From the NCBI GenBank assembly GCA_937952155.1, contig CALFYH010000061.1, positions 1 to 13,643 on the forward strand: a stretch of DNA of 13,643 nucleotides, read 5' to 3'. Numbering within the stretch: position 1 is the first letter of the stretch; the number at the start of each line of letters is the position of its first letter. Made by a program: the position numbers and the translations under genes. The notes below the pieces were generated by a model. That model ran no database searches. It saw only the letters and a program-made list of their open reading frames with translations, and had not been told where the DNA came from. Source of the stretch: an uncultured Saprospiraceae bacterium. Its GTDB lineage: Bacteria > Bacteroidota > Bacteroidia > Chitinophagales > Saprospiraceae. Shown here piece by piece: positions 13,635-13,643 of this stretch.

Positions 13635-13643
13635 AGATCGGAA
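13635..13643 (+). other. Illumina adapter-like tail at the contig end
   Basis: The last nine bases, AGATCGGAA, are identical to the first nine bases of the standard Illumina TruSeq adapter (AGATCGGAAGAGC). A nine-base match placed exactly at a contig end is unlikely by chance, so these bases are probably not genomic. Confidence 0.7.

Noticed and set aside
1..13643. CRISPR array, insertion sequence, phage or defence island
   Set aside because: There are no spaced direct repeats of CRISPR type, no transposase or integrase, and all recognisable genes belong to envelope, metabolic or regulatory families.

Overview
The window looks like a complete contig from a member of the Bacteroidota; an affiliation near Saprospiria is only a guess. 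The evidence is an AT-rich genome, a Bacteroidota-type Bat (aerotolerance) gene cluster, a type IX secretion (T9SS) C-terminal sorting domain, a TAnnTTTG promoter element, and short outer-membrane beta-barrel and DUF6624-like proteins. Both ends look technically suspect. The left end is a CCCCAAA 7-mer repeat followed by an unusually GC-rich stretch. The right end finishes in nine bases identical to the start of the common Illumina adapter.

Region 1 (1-6463, + strand) is a tightly packed Bat-type operon. It holds the 3' part of a MoxR AAA+ ATPase, a secreted protein with a DUF3298/RsiV-like C-terminus, a DUF58 protein, a membrane-anchored DUF4381/BatD-like protein, the von Willebrand A proteins BatA and BatB, and the TPR protein BatC. 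Four of the junctions are ATGA stop/start overlaps, so translation is probably coupled. The MoxR ATPase probably acts on the three MIDAS-bearing proteins (DUF58, BatA, BatB), while the other products face the periplasm. The large BatD and BatE genes that often follow batC are not here; the operon stops against a convergent gcvP.

Region 2 (6530-9397, - strand) is a full-length glycine dehydrogenase (P-protein of the glycine cleavage system). Its divergent upstream region (9398-9611) contains a nested symmetric set of four AATGT half-sites, one of which overlaps a good -7 element for the next gene.

Region 3 (9612-10296, + strand) is a two-gene module: a four-helix membrane protein overlapped by a 66-residue XRE-type regulator, which is the obvious candidate to bind the dyad. 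It is followed by a 490-base AT-rich gap with no convincing gene, containing a 14-bp palindrome and an AT-rich hairpin.

Region 4 (10787-12539, + strand) is a probable two-gene operon of a secreted T9SS cargo protein and a small outer-membrane beta-barrel protein. A convergent gene at the right edge (12698-13630, - strand) encodes an exported DUF6624-like protein whose 5' end is uncertain. I saw no rRNA, tRNA, CRISPR array, insertion sequence or riboswitch. I found no unmistakable new defence or mobile system. The best candidates for something undescribed are the secreted DUF3298-like protein inside the Bat operon and the four-half-site operator with its membrane protein/XRE pair.
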